This document shows positions 25,645-34,175 of a stretch of 64,000 nucleotides of DNA, piece by piece. The notes beneath the pieces were generated by a model, which saw only the letters and a list, made by a program, of their open reading frames with translations, did not search any database and was not told the DNA's origin. How positions within the stretch are numbered: position 1 is the first letter of the stretch; each line of letters starts with the position of its first letter. Where the stretch lies: assembly GCF_005938745.2 (NCBI RefSeq), contig NZ_VCBX02000001.1:5160501-5224500 (forward strand), read 5' to 3'. The position numbers and the translations under genes are program-made. The DNA comes from Rhodococcus sp. KBS0724. Its GTDB lineage: Bacteria > Actinomycetota > Actinomycetes > Mycobacteriales > Mycobacteriaceae.

Positions 25645-27087
25645 ATGGATAACACTGTCGACGTTATTGTCATCGGTTCGGGAGCTGCTGGATCGGCTGC
25701 AGCATTGCAAGCGCACGCTGACGGCGCATCGGTGGTGATCGTGGAGAAGAGTGGACCTGACACCGCCGGCGGTAACACTCGTCTGTCCGGCGGTGGATGG
25801 TTCGTCAACCAGGATCCCGCTGCCGCCCGGACGTTCCTGCGCTCCTTGAACGGATCGTTCCCCGTCGCCGACGACGTGATCGACGCGTGGGCCGAGAACA
25901 CACACGGGCTCTCGGACTGGCTGCGCGATCTGGATGCGCCGGTGTCGATGACCGGCCAGTTCCATTCCACCGCGGAGTACACCGAACTCGACGGAAGTTC
26001 CTGCTACGCAGGGATGGACACGATCGGCGGAGCAATGGGCAATGAACTGCTCTACCGATTTCTCGTCTCCGCGCTCGCGGAACGCGGCATTACAACGCTC
26101 TTCGACACCGAAGCGACCACACTCCTGACGGACGAGTCCGGAGCGGTGATCGGAGTCGAAACCGTTTCGGGTGGAATCACTTCGCAGATCCAGGCGCGTC
26201 GGGGTGTCATCCTCGCCACCGGCGGCTTCGAGGCAAACCCGGCCATGGTCCGCGACTACCTACGCCTCGAGAACCCGAAAATCTGGGGATCACCGTCGGC
26301 AACCGGCGACGGTCATCGCATGGCGCAGGCGGTCGGCGCCGATCTGTGGCACATGAACAACATGATGACCATCACCGGAATCTCCGGCGACGCAGACGAC
26401 CCGTCCGGGCACTACCTCGCATTGTGGAACGCACACAACTATGTGTTCCTCAGCCAGGAGGGACGCCGATTCACCGACGAGTCGGCCGAGATGCGCCACG
26501 GGCATGTGTTCAAAGAGGGTTCCTACCAACATTTTCCGGTGCGAGCGATGAACATCGTGTTCGACGAGACCATGCGGTTGGCCGGGCCGCTGAGCCCCGG
26601 CCGCGACGTACTGCCCGTCGGACGTCTGGTTCTCGACGAGGACTACGAGTGGAGCGCAGACAACCAAGCCGAGATCGACAAGGGATGGATCGTCAAGGCG
26701 GACACACTGGCTGAACTCGCCGACAAGCTGGGCCTGGATCCCGCCGTCGTCGAAACGAGTGTGCGACGCTACAACGAGGCCTGTGCCGACGGGATCGACG
26801 ATTCGTTCGGCCGTGCCCCGGAGACCTTGGCTCCAGTGACTGTTGCTCCGTTCTACGCCGTCTCCGGTCCACCGCTGCTGGGGTGGAGCAACGGCGGACC
26901 GCGCCGCGACGGGCACTCCCGTGTCCTCGACACCGCCGGTAATCCGATTGCCGGGCTCTATGCGGCAGGCGCTGTCAGCTCCACGTACAGCGCAGCCAAA
27001 GACGGTGGATTCCACATCGCCGACGCCCTCGCGTTCGGTCGCGTTGCCGGTGCCCATGCAGCGACCCGGGCCGCCGCAGACGCCTGA
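25645..27087 (+). CDS. FAD-dependent dehydrogenase, 3-ketosteroid dehydrogenase/fumarate reductase type
   Basis: 480 residues. The dinucleotide-binding motif VIVIGSGAAGSAAAL and TAGGNTRLSGGGW mark the flavoprotein family of fumarate reductase and 3-ketosteroid dehydrogenases. A C-terminal FAD-contact region is present (GLYAAGAVSSTYSAAKDGGFHIADALAFGR). It is shorter than typical Delta1-KstD (about 510-565 residues), so I do not call it kstD. It follows the isomerase and the small Cys protein, so a 4-en-3-one or related ketone is a likely substrate. It ends 1 base before the convergent small gene. Confidence 0.85.
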   Translation: MDNTVDVIVIGSGAAGSAAALQAHADGASVVIVEKSGPDTAGGNTRLSGGGWFVNQDPAAARTFLRSLNGSFPVADDVIDAWAENTHGLSDWLRDLDAPVSMTGQFHSTAEYTELDGSSCYAGMDTIGGAMGNELLYRFLVSALAERGITTLFDTEATTLLTDESGAVIGVETVSGGITSQIQARRGVILATGGFEANPAMVRDYLRLENPKIWGSPSATGDGHRMAQAVGADLWHMNNMMTITGISGDADDPSGHYLALWNAHNYVFLSQEGRRFTDESAEMRHGHVFKEGSYQHFPVRAMNIVFDETMRLAGPLSPGRDVLPVGRLVLDEDYEWSADNQAEIDKGWIVKADTLAELADKLGLDPAVVETSVRRYNEACADGIDDSFGRAPETLAPVTVAPFYAVSGPPLLGWSNGGPRRDGHSRVLDTAGNPIAGLYAAGAVSSTYSAAKDGGFHIADALAFGRVAGAHAATRAAADA

Positions 27088-27088
27088 G

Positions 27089-27391
27089 TTACGAGCGGGC
27101 GGCCTTGACCGCGTCGAAAAACGCGATCACGGCCGCTTCGTCGTCCGGTGGAACCGTCAGCGAAGCACGCGCGCCTGCGACGGCGATGGAGTCGTCGGCA
27201 AGCCGGTTACCGATCGTGAGTTTCAGGCCGGACTTGGTCGGCTTTGCCTTCACCCCAATGTGTTCGACGTGCCAGCGGCATACTTCGCTGGTACTCGCTG
27301 CGGTCCGATCGAATACCTCGACGGTGCGATGGTCGAGCACCAGGATGATGTTCGTGCCGACTGTCACTTCGAGATAGCGTCGTTCCGTCAC
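27089..27391 (-). CDS. Conserved small protein, unknown
   Basis: 100 residues from a GTG at 27391, preceded by GAAAGG. No motif is recognised. It is a compact alternation of beta strands ending in a helix (EAAVIAFFDAVKAA), with no signal peptide or membrane helix; a PH-like fold is possible. It lies 49 bases downstream of the SDR operon on the same strand and abuts the convergent FAD dehydrogenase gene. Confidence 0.7.
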   Translation of the reverse strand: MTERRYLEVTVGTNIILVLDHRTVEVFDRTAASTSEVCRWHVEHIGVKAKPTKSGLKLTIGNRLADDSIAVAGARASLTVPPDDEAAVIAFFDAVKAARS

Positions 27392-27440
27392 GGTGTGCGC
27401 CTTTCGGTTGGGTGAAACCGACGCTACACACCTCACCCTC

Positions 27441-28265
27441 TCAGCGAGACGAGCTACCCGCATCCACGGGCAGTGCGACGGACGTGATGTAGCGGGCCTC
27501 GTCGGAGGAGAGGAAGAGGGCGGCGTTTGCCACATCCACCGGCTCGATCCACGGTATCGCCAGCATGTTCATCGTCATCGCGGCTTCGGCGAACTCTTCG
27601 CGAGTCGGATTCTCCAGATCGGGGCGAAACTTGCTGCTCACCGCGGGGTTCTGAATCATCGGTGTGTCGACGTTGGTGGGATGCACCGTATTGACCCGCA
27701 CGTTGTACGGCGCCAATTCCTTTGCCAGTGACCGCATCAAGCCCACAACACCGTGTTTGGCTGCCGTGTAGTGCGCAACTCCGACGAGCCCTCTGAGGCC
27801 GGCGATGGAACTGGTGAGCGTCATCGATCCCCCACCCCGCTCGATCAGATGCGGCGCTGCGACGGAAGTGGTGTGCCACACGCCGGTCAGGTTCACATCC
27901 AGCATCGTCTGCCACCTGTCTTCCGACATTGTCAGAGCCCCGTCCGAGGACGTGATACCCGCTGTTGCGCAGACGATGTCGAGTCCGCCGAGTGTTCCGA
28001 CTGCCGAATCGACGGCACTACGCAGCGCCTCGAGATCACGAACATCCACCACTGCCGACTCGATCCGCCGTCCCAGCGCCCGAACCTGTGCGACGGTATC
28101 CGCGAGATCGGCTTCCGTCGACGGTGGCGTGAGCGTGGTGTCCACCGCACTGCACACGTCGATCGCGATGATGTCTGCGCCCTCTTCGGCAAAACGCACG
28201 GCTTGGGCCCGCCCGATTCCCCGTGCCGCACCGGTGACCAGTGCGATCTTTCCCTCTAGTCTCAT
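27441..28265 (-). CDS. Mycofactocin-type SDR oxidoreductase
   Basis: 274 residues. The NAD motif is TGAARGIGRAQ; the catalytic pair is in YTAAKHG. After the second strand (IIAIDVC) there is an insertion (VDTTLTPPSTEADLADTVAQ) that marks the mycofactocin-coupled SDR group, which keeps its nicotinamide bound and passes electrons to mycofactocin. Mycofactocin biosynthesis genes are not in the window. It is the last gene of the operon with the Baeyer-Villiger monooxygenase and a second SDR. The substrate is probably a secondary alcohol of a terpenoid or steroid. Confidence 0.87.
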   Translation of the reverse strand: MRLEGKIALVTGAARGIGRAQAVRFAEEGADIIAIDVCSAVDTTLTPPSTEADLADTVAQVRALGRRIESAVVDVRDLEALRSAVDSAVGTLGGLDIVCATAGITSSDGALTMSEDRWQTMLDVNLTGVWHTTSVAAPHLIERGGGSMTLTSSIAGLRGLVGVAHYTAAKHGVVGLMRSLAKELAPYNVRVNTVHPTNVDTPMIQNPAVSSKFRPDLENPTREEFAEAAMTMNMLAIPWIEPVDVANAALFLSSDEARYITSVALPVDAGSSSR

Positions 28266-28269
28266 CGGT

Positions 28270-29061
28270 TCACACCTTCTGGGTCAGGCCGGCGTCGACC
28301 ACCAACTGACAGCCGGTCATGTAACGGGACTCCGCGGACGCGAGAAACAGAACAGCGTTACTCACGTCCACCGGATCTACCCACGGCACGGGCAACAAGT
28401 TTCGGGCACTCAGGACGGCTGCTGCGTCGGATTCAGTGGGATTCTCGATGTCGGGGCACAGGTTCGCGAAAACCCGTTCGTTGATGATCATCGGTGTCCG
28501 CACCGAGCCCGGGTGCACCGAGTTGACGCGAATACTCTGCGCTCCCAACTCATTGGCCAGTGTTCGTGCCAGACCGACGACGGCATGCTTGGCGGAGCTG
28601 TAATGACTCGCTCCGGCAATGCCTTTGATTCCTGCCGTCGAACTGACAAGAACAACAGACCCGCCGTCGCCGAAGTGCGGAACACACGCTTTCACGGTGT
28701 GCCAGGTTCCGGTCAGATTGACGTCGAGACAGCGATTCCACACGGACGGATCGATGGTCCACGAAGGTCCAGGTGTGTCGTAGACGCCTGCGTTGGCAAC
28801 AACGACGTCCAACCCGCCGAGTTCGGCGACGCAATCCGCCACCACCCTGTCGAGTTCCTCGAAGTCGCAGATGTCAGCAGTGCCCGTGACCGCCGCGCCG
28901 CCGAGATCGCGCACGGCCGAGGCAGTTTCGTCGAGCCCGGTTGCTGCCACGTCCAACGCGATCACCGACGCACCCTCTTCTGCCAGCCGAATGCAGTGTG
29001 CGCGGCCCATGCCGCCGGCCGCACCGGTCACGAGCACGCGCATGCCCTCAAGCCGCCTCAT
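28270..29061 (-). CDS. Short-chain dehydrogenase/reductase
   Basis: 263 residues. NAD site TGAAGGMGRAH; catalytic pair YSSAKHA. It is close to the downstream SDR in its C-terminal half (NPTESDAAAVLSARNLLPVPWVDPVDVSNAVLFLASAESRYMTG is mirrored there) but lacks that gene's mycofactocin-type insertion. The two probably arose by duplication and diverged in cofactor use. The start overlaps the stop of the monooxygenase gene (ATGA), and the next SDR begins 4 bases after its stop. Confidence 0.87.
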   Translation of the reverse strand: MRRLEGMRVLVTGAAGGMGRAHCIRLAEEGASVIALDVAATGLDETASAVRDLGGAAVTGTADICDFEELDRVVADCVAELGGLDVVVANAGVYDTPGPSWTIDPSVWNRCLDVNLTGTWHTVKACVPHFGDGGSVVLVSSTAGIKGIAGASHYSSAKHAVVGLARTLANELGAQSIRVNSVHPGSVRTPMIINERVFANLCPDIENPTESDAAAVLSARNLLPVPWVDPVDVSNAVLFLASAESRYMTGCQLVVDAGLTQKV

Positions 29062-30698
29062 GCGTGGACCGCACTGTTCAGCTGGAAACCTCGGTACCCC
29101 TGTGCCGCAACGTCGGAACAGATGTCGCTGTAAACGCCGAACCCGCCGATGAACGGCATGAATATCCGCGGCTTACCGGGAATGTTTGCGCCCATGTACC
29201 AGGAGTTCGCCGAAGTGAACAGCGTGGCCGATGCTCGGCGTGAGCACTCGTCGATCCACCCGTCGACCGCCTCGACGCTCGGCTCGATGGTGGTGAGATC
29301 ATTCGCGTCGAGATGCGCAATCGCGTCCGCAATCCAGTCGACGTGCTGTTCTGCCGCGAGGATCATGTTGGTCAGAACACTCGGGCTGCCCGGTCCGGTC
29401 ACGACAAACAGGTTCGGGAAGCCGTTGATCCCCAGTCCCAGATAGGTTCTCGGCCCGGCTTGCCAGTTCTCCCGCAAGGTTTCCCCGCCGCGCCCACGGA
29501 TGTCGATCCGATCGAGCGCACCGGTCATCGCGTCGAAGCCGGTGGCAAACACGAGCGCATCCAGGTCGTAGTGAGATTCGGTGGTCTTGATTCCGGCGGC
29601 ATCGATCGACTCGATCGGAGCCTTCTTCAGATCGACCAAGCTGACGTTGTCCCGGTTGTACGTCTGGTAGTAGTTCGTGTCCGTCACAATGCGTTTGGTA
29701 CCGATGGGATGATCGTTCGGGATCAGGACGTCCGCAATCGACTGGTCTTCCACCACGGAACGGATCTTGGTCTCGGCGAACGTGCGAGCCGTGTCGTTGG
29801 CTTCGAGGTTGCTGGTCTGATCGGCGAACGTCTTGCCGAACAGCACACCACCGAGACGCCATCGTTCCTCGTACGCTGCAGTCCGCTCGTCTTCGGCTAC
29901 CTCCAGCGCGCTTCGTGGGTCCGCGACGAACGGTGAACCGCCGCCGCTGCGCTTGCTGAGCGCACGACGCTCGGCATAGTTTGCCTTGATTTCGGCACGG
30001 CGCGTGTCGTCGAGAGGTGTGTTTCCCGCCGGGACACTGTAATTCGCTGATCGCTGGAAGACGTACAGGTGCTCGGCCTGCTCGGCGATCAACGGCACGG
30101 ACTGAATTCCCGACGATCCGGTACCGATGACGCCAACACGTTTTCCAGTGAAGTCGACGCCTTCATGCGGCCAGAATCCGGTGTGAAAAACGTCTCCCGC
30201 GAAGGAGTCTCGACCTTCGATGTTCGGCATGTTCGCCGTCGAGAGACTGCCGGTGGCGCACACGACGAACCGGGACGTGACATCGCGCCCATCGTTTGTC
30301 TGCACTCGCCAGAGCGCTGTTCCCTCGTCGAAATGCGCGCTGCTCACGCGGGTGTCGAAGGTGAAACCACTGCGCAGATCGAACCGATCGGCTACGTGAT
30401 CCAGGTAGGCGAGGATCTCGGGCTGCGTAGCATACTTTTCACTCCAGTCCCAATCCTGTTGCAGTTCTTCGGAAAAGGAAAAGGAGTAGTCGAAGCTCTC
30501 GACGTCACACCGAGCCCCCGGGTAGCGGTTGAAGTACCACGTACCACCCACTCCGGAGCCGGCTTCAAAGCCATGGACGCGCAACCCCTGCTTGCGGAGT
30601 CGATACATGGCGTACAAACCTGCGACGCCGGCGCCGATGACTACGGCGTCGAGTGGTGCGGCGTCGAGTGGTGCGGTGGAGATATCAGGATCGGTCAT
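29058..30698 (-). CDS. Baeyer-Villiger flavin monooxygenase
   Basis: 546 residues from the ATG at 30698. The first Rossmann motif is VVIGAGVAGLYAMYRLR and the second is GVIGTGSSGIQ. Between them FAGDVFHTGFWP matches the Baeyer-Villiger fingerprint F-x-G-x3-H-x3-W-P. The length equals that of cyclopentanone/cyclohexanone and steroid monooxygenases. It inserts oxygen next to a ketone to give an ester or lactone, using NADPH and FAD. With two downstream SDRs it forms an alcohol-to-ketone-to-ester cassette. It is divergent from a beta-lactamase-family gene. The substrate is not fixed by sequence. Confidence 0.9.
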   Translation of the reverse strand: MTDPDISTAPLDAAPLDAVVIGAGVAGLYAMYRLRKQGLRVHGFEAGSGVGGTWYFNRYPGARCDVESFDYSFSFSEELQQDWDWSEKYATQPEILAYLDHVADRFDLRSGFTFDTRVSSAHFDEGTALWRVQTNDGRDVTSRFVVCATGSLSTANMPNIEGRDSFAGDVFHTGFWPHEGVDFTGKRVGVIGTGSSGIQSVPLIAEQAEHLYVFQRSANYSVPAGNTPLDDTRRAEIKANYAERRALSKRSGGGSPFVADPRSALEVAEDERTAAYEERWRLGGVLFGKTFADQTSNLEANDTARTFAETKIRSVVEDQSIADVLIPNDHPIGTKRIVTDTNYYQTYNRDNVSLVDLKKAPIESIDAAGIKTTESHYDLDALVFATGFDAMTGALDRIDIRGRGGETLRENWQAGPRTYLGLGINGFPNLFVVTGPGSPSVLTNMILAAEQHVDWIADAIAHLDANDLTTIEPSVEAVDGWIDECSRRASATLFTSANSWYMGANIPGKPRIFMPFIGGFGVYSDICSDVAAQGYRGFQLNSAVHA

Positions 30699-30893
30699 GG
30701 TGGAAACGCTACGAGTCGAACCAGGGCGCCGGGAACAGACTCTCCCGGTGGATGGACAGTCGTGATCGCGCCCGTCTGCCTGTTTCAATCACGTTGAGAG
30801 TTGATGACCCTGCAATTACACCTGGGGAAACGGACAAACCGGTCTCCTACTATTCGGGTGCCCCAACAGCCCCGTATTTCGAAGAAGGTCTTT

Positions 30894-32072
30894 GTGAAGT
30901 CCGTTCCACGCAAGGTTTTGATACCTGCACTTTCCGCAGCATTTTCTGTTGCAGTCGTAATGTCAACCGCAGCCGGTGCCGGGGCTGCGCCAATCAACTT
31001 CCCCACCACCGGATCTGCCTTTCTCGATACCGGCTCCCTGAGCGGAAGCACGGATCCCGCCCTAGCAGAGCGAATCAACGCGGCATTTGCCGCACACGGC
31101 ATTCCCGGAGCGCAGGTCGTCTACACGGATGCCAAGGGACGCCAAGAGTTCAACTACGGTGTCGCGAGCAACGAGACCGGTAACGCCGTCACATCGGATA
31201 CCGTCTTCGAGGCCGCCTCGCTGACCAAGGTGGTGGCGTCGTACGTCGTCCTCCAACTGGTGGACGAGGGTGTCATCGACCTCGATCTGCCCCTATCCGA
31301 GTATTTTGAGTACCCGCGCATCGCAGCCGATCCCGCAGCCCACAAGATCACCGCCAGAATGGCGCTGACGCACACCACCGGCCTACCCAACTGGGCGACC
31401 GGCCCCTCGAGTGCCGAATTCGAGACCACCCCGGTCAGTACTACTTTCGAACCCGGAACCCAGTGGTCGTACTCGGGTGAAGGTTTCTACTACCTTCAGA
31501 AGACCGTCGAGTCGCTCACCGGAAAACCGTTTGCGGACCTTGCCTCGGAACGCGTCTTCCAGCGCTTCGGAATGACAAGTAGTGACTTGCTGACCAGACC
31601 GGCTTTCGACGCCGTCACCGCTGTCGGCCATACCGCCGACGGCACCGCAAAGGCCGTTCGCAATTTCCCCCGGGCAAACGTCGCGTACACCTTGCGGACG
31701 ACGGCCGGCGACTACTCGAAGTTCCTGCGCGGCGCACTTCTCGCTGGCGAAGGACTCGAACCTGCTACTCGGGACATGATGTTCACCGCTGCCGGCAGCG
31801 CTGACCACGGCGGCAGCAACAAAGACGCGATCGCCCACATCAAGTGGGGCCTCGGCATCGGTCTGCAGGAAAACGAACTCGGGAAGGCCATCTGGCACTG
31901 GGGCGACAACGGCGCGTTCAAAGCCTTCTTCATCGCCTACCCCGAGACGGGTCGCAGTGTTGTGATCATGACAAACAGCGAAAGTGGACTCGAAACGGTC
32001 AACGACGTCGTTCACGAGTTCTTCGGTCCCATGACGATGTACGCCACGGACTGGATCAAGGAAGCCGAGTAA
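30894..32072 (+). CDS. Secreted beta-lactamase-family serine hydrolase
   Basis: About 392 residues from a GTG at 30894, preceded by AAGAAGG; an in-frame start at 30801 is less likely because it puts 31 extra residues before the signal peptide. The signal peptide is VPRKVLIPALSAAFSVAVVM and cleavage is likely near GAGAAP. The class C/DD-peptidase/esterase nucleophile motif is SLTK. The second motif is YSGEG (YxN position altered) and the third is HWGDNG in place of KTG. This pattern fits esterases or D-aminopeptidases of the AmpC fold more than true beta-lactamases. It is a single gene ending at a strong hairpin. Confidence 0.85.
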   Translation: MKSVPRKVLIPALSAAFSVAVVMSTAAGAGAAPINFPTTGSAFLDTGSLSGSTDPALAERINAAFAAHGIPGAQVVYTDAKGRQEFNYGVASNETGNAVTSDTVFEAASLTKVVASYVVLQLVDEGVIDLDLPLSEYFEYPRIAADPAAHKITARMALTHTTGLPNWATGPSSAEFETTPVSTTFEPGTQWSYSGEGFYYLQKTVESLTGKPFADLASERVFQRFGMTSSDLLTRPAFDAVTAVGHTADGTAKAVRNFPRANVAYTLRTTAGDYSKFLRGALLAGEGLEPATRDMMFTAAGSADHGGSNKDAIAHIKWGLGIGLQENELGKAIWHWGDNGAFKAFFIAYPETGRSVVIMTNSESGLETVNDVVHEFFGPMTMYATDWIKEAE

Positions 32073-32103
32073 CCGGCCGGCCAACCAAACCCTCAACACA
32101 AAA

Positions 32104-32138
32104 CTGCGGCCCGGCATCACCACGATGTCGGGCCGCAG
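32104..32138. terminator. Bidirectional hairpin terminator
   Basis: A 15-bp stem (32104-32118 with 32124-32138, one G-T pair) around a 5-base loop, followed by CCTTTAT. It lies between convergent genes, and the oxidoreductase stop is at 32142. Confidence 0.75.
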
Positions 32139-32141
32139 CCT

Positions 32142-33317
32142 TTATGCGCGTTCGACCAACACGCAGCGCGCTCCGCTGAAGATAGTCGGCATGCATTTGT
32201 TGCAGTGGATGCACAGCGACCGGGTATCGGATTCTGCCGCAATCCGATTCACCAGGTCCGGTTCGCGAAGCAAGGCGCGGGCCATCGCGACAAACTCGAA
32301 GCCCTCTGCCATCGCGGTGTCCATACCGGCCTTGTCCGTGACTCCGCCGAGTAGCACCAACGGCAACTTCACCGCGGCACGGATCTGCCGAGCCTCTTCC
32401 AGCATGAACAGCGGCTGGTACGGATACGCATGCAACATGCTCTTTCCCACCAACTGCACACCCAGCCGAACCGGTTGCGGCATCGCGGCTGCGAACTCAC
32501 GGATCGGCGCATCACCTTTGAACAGGTACATCGGATTGAGCAGCGAACTACCCATCGTCAATTCCAACGCGTCGACGCTGCCGGACGCCTCGAGCCACTG
32601 AGCCACCTGGATTGCTTCGTCCACCCAGAACCCGCCTGGCACACCGTCGTCCATGTTCAGCTTCGCCAGGATCGCGATCTTCCCGCCGACGGCATCGCGC
32701 ACACTGCGCGCCGTCTCGAGGACAACGCGAGCCCTGTTCTCCAGCGATCCACCGTAGGAGTCCTTGCGACGGTTCAGTTTCGGGCTCAGAAACGAGCTCG
32801 CAAAGTAGTTGTGACCGAAATGGATCTCGACGGCGTCGAATCCTGCCTCGACTGCAAGTTGTGCGGCAGTGCCATGTGCCGCAGCAATTCTGGTGATGTC
32901 CGCGGTGGTGGCGGTGCGAATCATCCTCATGCTCAGCGGGTTGAAGGAACTCGATGGTGCCAGAGCGGGCAGCCCGGTCGACTTCTGGTTCGCCACCGGA
33001 CCGGCGTGCCCGAGCTGGGCGGACGCTGCCGCACCTTCGGCGTGAATGGCATCGGTGAGACGACGCAGTCCGGGCAGTGCATCCGGCCGCATCCACAGCT
33101 GCCCGTATTCGGTACGGCCCTCCGGTGCGACGGCGCAATACGCAACGGTGGACATCCCGACTCCGCCCGCTGCGGGGCGGCGATGAAACTCGATCAGCTC
33201 GTCGGTCACCAGTGCGTCGGGGGTCTTGCCTTCGAAGGTCGCGGACTTGATGATCCGGTTTCGCACAGTCACCGGGCCGAGCTTGGCCAGAGCGAGCACG
33301 TCGGGAGCAGTCGTCAT
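32142..33317 (-). CDS. Old-yellow-enzyme family NADH:flavin oxidoreductase
   Basis: 391 residues from the ATG at 33317 with GAGAGG upstream. The TIM-barrel FMN motifs are present (QLGHAGP, FDAVEIHFGHNYFASSFLSP, SYGGSLENRAR). The C-terminus has CIHCNKC and a later C, resembling the Fe-S motif of 2,4-dienoyl-CoA reductases, but spacing is tighter and the second FAD/NAD domain is absent. It probably reduces an activated C=C bond. It lies 135 bases after livF, separated by a 14-bp hairpin, so it may be a distinct unit fed by partial read-through. Confidence 0.87.
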   Translation of the reverse strand: MTTAPDVLALAKLGPVTVRNRIIKSATFEGKTPDALVTDELIEFHRRPAAGGVGMSTVAYCAVAPEGRTEYGQLWMRPDALPGLRRLTDAIHAEGAAASAQLGHAGPVANQKSTGLPALAPSSSFNPLSMRMIRTATTADITRIAAAHGTAAQLAVEAGFDAVEIHFGHNYFASSFLSPKLNRRKDSYGGSLENRARVVLETARSVRDAVGGKIAILAKLNMDDGVPGGFWVDEAIQVAQWLEASGSVDALELTMGSSLLNPMYLFKGDAPIREFAAAMPQPVRLGVQLVGKSMLHAYPYQPLFMLEEARQIRAAVKLPLVLLGGVTDKAGMDTAMAEGFEFVAMARALLREPDLVNRIAAESDTRSLCIHCNKCMPTIFSGARCVLVERA

Positions 33318-33403
33318 CAAGTTACCTCTCGCAGAAGTGTGTTCGACGACGGTAGATCCGTGGTGGATCGTTGGCCACAGCTTGTGCCACGGAGCGGGAG
33401 ACA

Positions 33404-33436
33404 ACTTCAGCCCGGCCGAGGTGGCCGGGCTGAAGT
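33404..33436 (-). terminator. Hairpin terminator after the ABC importer operon
   Basis: ACTTCAGCCCGGCC (33404-33417) and its exact complement (33423-33436) flank a 5-base loop just beyond the livF stop. On the minus strand it is followed by the T-containing TTGTCTC. It separates the importer genes from the oxidoreductase gene. Confidence 0.7.
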
Positions 33437-33452
33437 CTGGTGTCACCGCAGT

Positions 33453-34175
33453 TCAGACGCGTCCGAAGTACGCGTCCTTGAGCACGGCCAGGTCGTCGAT
33501 GTCCTTGGCGTCGGCGTCGAGAACCACCTTGCCGATGTCGAGGACCGTCACATGATCGGCGACGCTCATCGCCGCTTCAACGGCCTGCTCCACCAGCAGG
33601 ACCGCAAGCCCGGTTTCCTTGAGTAGCTGCACGCGGTCCATCACCTCGCCGACAATCACGGGAGCGAGCCCACCGGAAGGTTCGTCGAGCAGCAGCAACC
33701 GAGGCTGCGCCATCAAAGCTGCACCGATCGCGAGCATCTGCTGCTGACCACCGGACATGGAACCAGCCGGCAGCGAGCGCTTCTCCCCCAGGATCGGGAA
33801 CATCTCGTACATGGACTCGACGGACTCCATGAGTTCGCTGCGCTTCACCTTGCGGGTGTAGCCACCGAGCAGCAGGTTCTGTTCGACGGTCTGCTTGTGG
33901 AAGACCCGCTTGCCTTCCTGCACATAAGCCATTCCCTGACGCACCCGCTTGTGTGCGGGAACTCCGGTGATGTCGGCGCCGTCCATCTCGACGGTCCCCG
34001 ACGCCACTTTGTTAAGTCCGGACAGAGCGCGAAGCGTGCTCGTCTTGCCGGCTCCGTTGCGTCCGAGCAGGGCTGTCACCTGGCCGGGATAGACGTCGAA
34101 CGACACATCCCAGACGACCCGCAGATCGCCGTATCCGGTTTGCAGGTTCCGGACCTTGAGAATCGGTTCCATCAC
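33453..34175 (-). CDS. livF: Branched-chain-type ABC importer ATPase LivF
   Basis: 240 residues. Walker A GRNGAGKTS, signature MSGGQQQMLAIG and Walker B RLLLLDEPS are intact. It shows the LivF pattern with a short C-terminus. It overlaps the upstream livMG gene by 4 bases. It should energise import of the solute bound by the lipoprotein at 36878-38095. Confidence 0.92.
   Translation of the reverse strand: MMEPILKVRNLQTGYGDLRVVWDVSFDVYPGQVTALLGRNGAGKTSTLRALSGLNKVASGTVEMDGADITGVPAHKRVRQGMAYVQEGKRVFHKQTVEQNLLLGGYTRKVKRSELMESVESMYEMFPILGEKRSLPAGSMSGGQQQMLAIGAALMAQPRLLLLDEPSGGLAPVIVGEVMDRVQLLKETGLAVLLVEQAVEAAMSVADHVTVLDIGKVVLDADAKDIDDLAVLKDAYFGRV

Noticed and set aside
25645..27087. FAD dehydrogenase as kstD (Delta1-dehydrogenase)
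   Set aside because: It is shorter than typical KstD and I could not assign the KstD active-site tyrosines with confidence, so only the family is given.
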